In this document: piece by piece, positions 59,606-64,000 of the stretch
Numbering within the stretch: position 1 is the stretch's first letter
Layout of the letters: each line of letters begins with the position of its first letter
Origin: Vogesella oryzae
GTDB taxonomy: Bacteria; Pseudomonadota; Gammaproteobacteria; Burkholderiales; Chromobacteriaceae
DNA: 64,000 nt
Direction of reading: 5' to 3'
Assembly (NCBI RefSeq): GCF_902829295.1
Contig: NZ_CADEPL010000055.1
Location: forward strand, 104,395 to 168,394
The notes under the pieces: model-generated
Told to the model about the DNA's origin: nothing
The model's input: only the letters and a program-made list of their open reading frames with translations
Database searches by the model: none
Made by a program: the position numbers and the translations under genes

Positions 59606-61939
59606 TTAACCGGCCACCGCCAGCCGGCGGCGCAGGCTGTCGAATTCGTCCTGCGGCAACGGCCGGCTGAACAGGAAGCCCTGGAAGGCCTGGCACTGGT
59701 GCTGCTGCAGAAAGTCTTGCTGGGCGGGGGTTTCCACCCCTTCGGCCAGCACCCGCAGCCCCAGGCCGGTGGCCATGGCGATGATGGTCTGCGCGATGAT
59801 GGCGTCGTTGTGGCTTTGCGGCAGGTTGAGGATGAACGAGCGGTCGATCTTCAGTTCGTCCAGCGGCAGCCGCGACAGGTAGGACAGCGAGGAGTAGCCG
59901 GTGCCGAAATCATCCAGCGAGAAGGTGATGCCCAGCTGGCGCAACGCCTGCATCTTCTGCAGGGTGTCTTCCACGTCGTCCAGCACCATGCTTTCGGTCA
60001 GCTCTATCATCAGCTGGGCCGGATCGGCGCCGCTGCTGGCCAGCGCGGCTTCTACCTGCGCCACGAAGTCGGACTGGCGGAACTGGCGGGCGCTGATGTT
60101 GACCGACAGCTGCTGCAGCGGTTGCCCTTGTTGTTGCCATGCGGCCAACTGCCGGCAGGCATCCTGCAGCACCCACTGGCCGATGGGCAGAATCAGGCCG
60201 GATTGCTCGGCCAGCGGGATAAAGTGGCCGGGCGGCACCAGGCCGCGTTGCGGATGCTGCCAGCGCAGCAGCGCCTCGGCGCCGATCAATTGCTGCCGGC
60301 TGTTGAGTTGCGGCTGGAAGTACAGCTGCAGCTCGTTGCGCTGCAAGGCCAGATGCAGGTCGCTTTCCAGCTGGCTGCGTTCCTGCAGCGCCGCCTGCAT
60401 GGAAGGATCGAAGAAGCGCAGCGCGTCGCGGCCATCGCTCTTGGCCTGGTACATCGCCACATCGGCGTATTTCAGCAGCGCTTCGGCCGACTCGCTATGG
60501 CCGAGGAACAGCGCGATACCCAGGCTGGCGGTGGCATGGAAGGTCAGCTCGCCCAGCTGGTAGGGCTGCGCCAGTACCTCGCGGATCTTTTCCGCCACCT
60601 GGCCGGCCTGGATGGCGGCCTGCTGCCCGTCGCTGCCCAGGTTTTCCAGCAGCAGCACGAACTCGTCGCCACCCAGCCGTGCCACGGTATCGCTTTCGCG
60701 CACATGCTGGTTCAGCCGCAGCGCGGTTTCCTCCAGCAGCTGGTCGCCGATGTCGTGGCCGCGGCTGTCGTTCAGGTGCTTGAAGCGGTCCAGATCGAGG
60801 AAGATCAGCGCGCCGTGGTGGCGGCTGCGCTGGCTGGCGGCCAGCGCCTGGCGGATGCGCTCCAGCAGCAGGCGGCGGTTGGGCAACTGGGTCAGCGGGT
60901 CGTAATGGGCCAGGCGGTGGATTTCGGCCTCGGCCTCGCGATGGCTGGTGATGTCGGAGAAGGCTGCGATGAAGTGGCTGATCTGTCCATCCTCGCCGCG
61001 CACCGCCGAGATGGTCAGCCAGGCAATGAACAGGCTGCCGTTCTTGCGCCGGTTCCATACCTCGCCCTGCCAGTAACCGTGGCCGGCAATCTGCTGCCAC
61101 ATGCCGGCGAAAAACGCCGCATCGTGGCGACCGGATTTGAGCATGGCCGGCGTGTTGCCCAGCGCCTCGGCGGCGCTGTATCCGGTCAGCATGCTGAAGG
61201 CGCGGTTGACGCGCACGATCACGCCATCGGCCTGGGTCAGCAGCATGCCTTCCTGGGATTCGAAGGCGATGGCGGCGATGCGCTGTTCTTCCTCCAGTGC
61301 CTTGCGCGCGGTGATGTCGCGCGAGATGCCGAACATGCCGCGCACCTGGCCGCTGCTGCCATGCAGTGGCCCCTTGGTGGCAAGGTAGACCACGCTGCCC
61401 TGGCAGGTGCTGAGGGTTTCTTCGTAGGTGTGGGTGCGGTTTTCCGTCATCACCTGGCGGTCGTTGGCCTGGATCTGTACCGCCTGCTCCGGCGGAAACA
61501 GAAAGCTGTCGTCGCGCTGCAGTACTTCCTCGGGCGCGCGGCCGGTGACGCGCGCTGCCTCGCGATTGAACAGCAGATAACGGCCGGCACTGTCCTTGGC
61601 AAAAATGGCATCGGAGGAGTTGTCACAGATTTCCGTCAGCAGCCGCTGCGCCGCGGCTTGTGCCTGCAGTGCCGCCTGCTCGCGCTGTGCCAGTTGGGCG
61701 GCCAGCGCCAGCTGGCGGCGGATCAGGCCGTACAGCAGCAAGGAGGTAACCGCCACGAACAGCCAGCCCTTGATGGTGCTGACCAGGGTAAGGGTGGCGG
61801 GGTCGCGAAACAGCACCGCAGCCAGCTGGTCGGAAAACAGTATCCACAGTGCGGCGAAGATGGCGTAGCCCATCACCGGGCGTAGTGGCGAGGGCGTAGC
61901 AGACTGCGGCGTTGTCGCGGGGGCTTGATCGTGCTTCAT
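59606..61939 (-). CDS. PAS-GGDEF-EAL cyclic-di-GMP turnover protein
   Basis: 777-residue membrane protein. Two N-terminal helices (about 22-44 and 55-73) and a coiled coil precede two PAS domains (about 105-340). The GGDEF domain has an intact LGGDEFVLL (about residue 420). The EAL domain has intact AEALLRW (about 555), DDFGTGYSSL and KIDRSF. So both diguanylate cyclase and phosphodiesterase activities are possible; the net output is unknown. The ATG at 61939 has AAGGAATGTG upstream. The gene is three bases past the ydbH start, but the direction and gap suggest it may be read into ydbH. Confidence 0.92.
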   Translation of the reverse strand: MKHDQAPATTPQSATPSPLRPVMGYAIFAALWILFSDQLAAVLFRDPATLTLVSTIKGWLFVAVTSLLLYGLIRRQLALAAQLAQREQAALQAQAAAQRLLTEICDNSSDAIFAKDSAGRYLLFNREAARVTGRAPEEVLQRDDSFLFPPEQAVQIQANDRQVMTENRTHTYEETLSTCQGSVVYLATKGPLHGSSGQVRGMFGISRDITARKALEEEQRIAAIAFESQEGMLLTQADGVIVRVNRAFSMLTGYSAAEALGNTPAMLKSGRHDAAFFAGMWQQIAGHGYWQGEVWNRRKNGSLFIAWLTISAVRGEDGQISHFIAAFSDITSHREAEAEIHRLAHYDPLTQLPNRRLLLERIRQALAASQRSRHHGALIFLDLDRFKHLNDSRGHDIGDQLLEETALRLNQHVRESDTVARLGGDEFVLLLENLGSDGQQAAIQAGQVAEKIREVLAQPYQLGELTFHATASLGIALFLGHSESAEALLKYADVAMYQAKSDGRDALRFFDPSMQAALQERSQLESDLHLALQRNELQLYFQPQLNSRQQLIGAEALLRWQHPQRGLVPPGHFIPLAEQSGLILPIGQWVLQDACRQLAAWQQQGQPLQQLSVNISARQFRQSDFVAQVEAALASSGADPAQLMIELTESMVLDDVEDTLQKMQALRQLGITFSLDDFGTGYSSLSYLSRLPLDELKIDRSFILNLPQSHNDAIIAQTIIAMATGLGLRVLAEGVETPAQQDFLQQHQCQAFQGFLFSRPLPQDEFDSLRRRLAVAG

Positions 61940-62048
61940 CACATTCCTTGTGCCGTCAGCTTGCAGGCGGCGTGCCCTGTACTGACTGTAGTGCAAGGTG
62001 ACCGGCGGCGCGCGGTGGGGGCGGGGCGTTGCCGGCGGCGGAGGGCGC

Positions 62049-64000
62049 TCAATATTCCACTCCCAGATTCAGATAGCCGGTCAGCTGGCCGCCACGGCTG
62101 GTGCCGGCGCCGAGGAACAGCGGCCCCAGCAGAGTGTCGGCGCCGACAAACAGCGTGCCGCCGGGCAGCCAGCCGGTGTCGCGGCCGCTGGGTACCTGCG
62201 ACCACATCTTGCCGGCTTCGGCCGAGGCGCCCAGATACAGCCCGGTGCCGATCGCCGACGGCAGGCTGGCCACACGCCAGGACATCATGCCGCGCGCAAA
62301 CAGCATCTGCCGTCCCAGCAGCTGCCCCGGCTGGTAGCCGGACAGATAGCGGAAGCCGCCCAGCTCGAACACATTGTTGTTGTCGTTCTGGCTGCTATAG
62401 CCACCGCGCAGGCTGAAATGCCAGCTGATATCACGCTGGTCGGTGGTGACGGTGTCCAGCGACAGCGAGCCGCTGGCCGGCGGCCGCTCCTCGCTGTTGC
62501 TGCGCGACGACGGCGCGCGCGCTTCCAGCGTGGCGGCGTAACCGCTGCGCGGCCAACGCGGGTTGTCCAGCTGATCCAGCGCCAGCCGCACGCGCATCCC
62601 TTGCTCCGTGCTGTCGTAGGCGTCCAGCGCGGCGCTGGCTGAACCGACCTTCAGCGTCAGGTCATCGCTGCTGCGGTACCAGCCGGTGCGGACTTCGCCC
62701 ATTTCGGCAAAACGCCAGCCGATATCGGCATATACGCTGCGGGTGCGGCGGCGGTATTCCGCCTCCGGCTGGTTGTCGGTGACATACAGCGAGTAGTTCT
62801 TCTCGCGATAGCTGCCGGACAGGCTGGCAAACAGCGGCGAGCTGGCCGAGAGCGGCTGGTACCACTCGGCACTGTAGGTCGGCTCCTCGCCGATCTTGGC
62901 CTCGGCCAGCAGGCTGCCGCCGGCGCGATTCAGCCAGCTGCGGCGATACTCGCCCAGCAGCGAGAAGGTGGCGTCGCCCTGCGAGCTGGAACGCAGCTCC
63001 AGCCCGCCGCGCAGGTAGTTGGGGCCGGTGTTGCGCTCCACCGCCCGCACTTGCGCCACGTTCTGGCCATCCTGCTGCTGCAGGGTGTAATCCAGCTTTT
63101 CCAGATCGCCTTCGGCAAACACGTCCTGCAGGCGACGGTGGAAGCTGTCCAGCGGCAGCCGGCTGAGCGCCAGCTTGTCGCTCAGCGCGGCCGGCTCGAC
63201 AAAGGAAAAGTCGCCGCTAACGTCGACACGGTCGATACGCGGTGACGGGTTGCTGCTGCGCCTGGCCTGCCATTGCAGATAGTCGGCCGGCGTGGCGGCC
63301 AACGTTTGCAGCCGCTGTGCCACGGCATCCGCGGCGCGGCGGCCAGCGTCGATGATCTGGCGGCTGGCGGCAAAATCGGCGGGGGTGATGCCGTCCAGCT
63401 GCGGGCGGATCAGGATGTCGTCCGGCCCCAGCAGTGCCAGCGATTGCTTGCTGTTGCGCGCCACCATCAGGTAGGTGGTCTGGTCCAGCACGTTGAGAAA
63501 GTTGTTCAGCTGCTCGCGCGGCACCGGCGGCGAGCCGACATCGACCACGATCAGCACATCGGCGCAGCGGCCTTGCAGTTCTTCCACCGGCAGCTGGCGT
63601 GCCATACCGCCGTCCACCAGCAGCCGGCCGCCGGCCTCCACCGCCGAGAACATGCCGGGCACCGCCATGCTGGCGCGCATGGCCAGGCTCAGGTCGCCCT
63701 TGTCGAACACCACCGGCTCGCCGTTTTCCAGGTCGGTCGCCACCGCGCGGAACGGGATGCTCAGCGCATCGAAGCTGTCGACATTGCGCGCGTGGGTCAG
63801 CTGGCGGATGAACAGGTCGATGGCCTGGGCGTTGATGGCCGCCGGCGGCAGCCGCAGCTTGCCGTCACGGAAGCCGAAAGTGAGGTCGAAGTAGTTCTTG
63901 CTGTCGTTGTGTTTGCGCTGGTAGGGCACATCCTCGCGCCGCGGCTTGCCGGCCAGCAGCGTGTCCCAGTCGGCAGCGTTCAGCACCTGCTCCAGGTTCC
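62049..64000 (-). CDS. Patatin-like phospholipase fused to Omp85-type barrel (type Vd, PlpD-like), 5' end cut
   Basis: At least 650 residues are visible, and the frame is open past the window edge (NLEQVLNAADW). The visible start of the patatin domain lacks the GxSxG nucleophile, which must lie outside. The catalytic Asp is in LLVDGGMARQLPVEEL. A POTRA-like domain (RIDRVDVSGDFSFV) and a C-terminal surface-antigen beta-barrel ending NLGVEY follow. This is the layout of PlpD, a lipase on the cell surface (type Vd secretion). The exact activity is not shown. Confidence 0.85.
   Translation of the reverse strand, partial: NLEQVLNAADWDTLLAGKPRREDVPYQRKHNDSKNYFDLTFGFRDGKLRLPPAAINAQAIDLFIRQLTHARNVDSFDALSIPFRAVATDLENGEPVVFDKGDLSLAMRASMAVPGMFSAVEAGGRLLVDGGMARQLPVEELQGRCADVLIVVDVGSPPVPREQLNNFLNVLDQTTYLMVARNSKQSLALLGPDDILIRPQLDGITPADFAASRQIIDAGRRAADAVAQRLQTLAATPADYLQWQARRSSNPSPRIDRVDVSGDFSFVEPAALSDKLALSRLPLDSFHRRLQDVFAEGDLEKLDYTLQQQDGQNVAQVRAVERNTGPNYLRGGLELRSSSQGDATFSLLGEYRRSWLNRAGGSLLAEAKIGEEPTYSAEWYQPLSASSPLFASLSGSYREKNYSLYVTDNQPEAEYRRRTRSVYADIGWRFAEMGEVRTGWYRSSDDLTLKVGSASAALDAYDSTEQGMRVRLALDQLDNPRWPRSGYAATLEARAPSSRSNSEERPPASGSLSLDTVTTDQRDISWHFSLRGGYSSQNDNNNVFELGGFRYLSGYQPGQLLGRQMLFARGMMSWRVASLPSAIGTGLYLGASAEAGKMWSQVPSGRDTGWLPGGTLFVGADTLLGPLFLGAGTSRGGQLTGYLNLGVEY

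Noticed and set aside
59585..61885. 766-residue open frame antisense to the GGDEF-EAL gene
   Set aside because: Shadow frame with Gln/Gly/Ala/Arg-rich composition and no recognisable domain.

Overview
The window is a GC-rich stretch of bacterial chromosome, densely coded on both strands. Gene content and order point to a betaproteobacterium of the Neisseriales, most likely a member of the Chromobacteriaceae (Chromobacterium/Vogesella/Aquitalea-like). Supporting blocks are fur diverging from bamE-dapB, recA-recX-alaS, dnaX-ybaB-recR, rne diverging from rluC, and aat-bpt. The genus is inferred from general knowledge of these neighbourhoods, not from a database search.

Layout. 1-4.8 kb: prkA-yeaH-spoVR stress/starvation operon (prkA lacks its first codons at the window edge). 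4.8-7.8 kb: bamE-dapB-FecCD permease-ATPase on the minus strand, with fur-aat-bpt diverging. 9.7-15.2 kb: pyrD, a nitroreductase, a MotB/MotD-like stator protein, an SppA-type peptidase, an HAD phosphatase, a Rieske protein and rluC. 15.2-18.6 kb: rne with a 516-base leader. 18.6-19.1 kb: a promoter, four identical tRNA-Asn genes and a terminator. 19.2-20.8 kb: two convergent periplasmic binding proteins. 20.9-25.2 kb: alaS, recX, recA. 25.5-34.4 kb: hrcA, mltB, dnaX, ybaB, recR, dapE, an ArsC-like gene, pilU and a parvulin. 34.7-43.3 kb: mainly single-gene units (acetyltransferases, nitronate monooxygenase-like protein, MarC, SemiSWEET, TSUP, TerC, aminotransferase, small cysteine-rich proteins). 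43.4-48.2 kb: a CZB-type chemoreceptor and a DctB/DctD pair. 48.3-49.5 kb: an RBBP9-like hydrolase and ogt. 49.7-55.8 kb: a second-type ATP synthase operon (N-ATPase) atpDCQBEFAG. 55.9-64 kb: a BON-domain protein, the ydbH-ynbE-ydbL envelope lipid-transport operon, a GGDEF-EAL protein and a patatin/Omp85-type outer-membrane protein cut by the window edge.

Two signals stand out. First, a short word, GGTTGGCCGCA (core GTTGGCCGC), recurs about 19 times exactly in both orientations, in genes and between them. It also occurs as inverted pairs that form hairpins, two of them the identical 20-base palindrome TGCGGCCAACGTTGGCCGCA just downstream of genes. This is the pattern of a DNA-uptake sequence or another highly iterated genomic word, but the word is unlike the Neisseria uptake sequence. 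Second, the N-ATPase operon lacks atpH and a recognisable atpR, has a b subunit with a delta-like C-terminus, and encodes a c subunit with methionine at the helix-1 ligand position and an eroded glycine motif.

Start codons were chosen by eye from ribosome-binding sites and family length. No similarity search was run.
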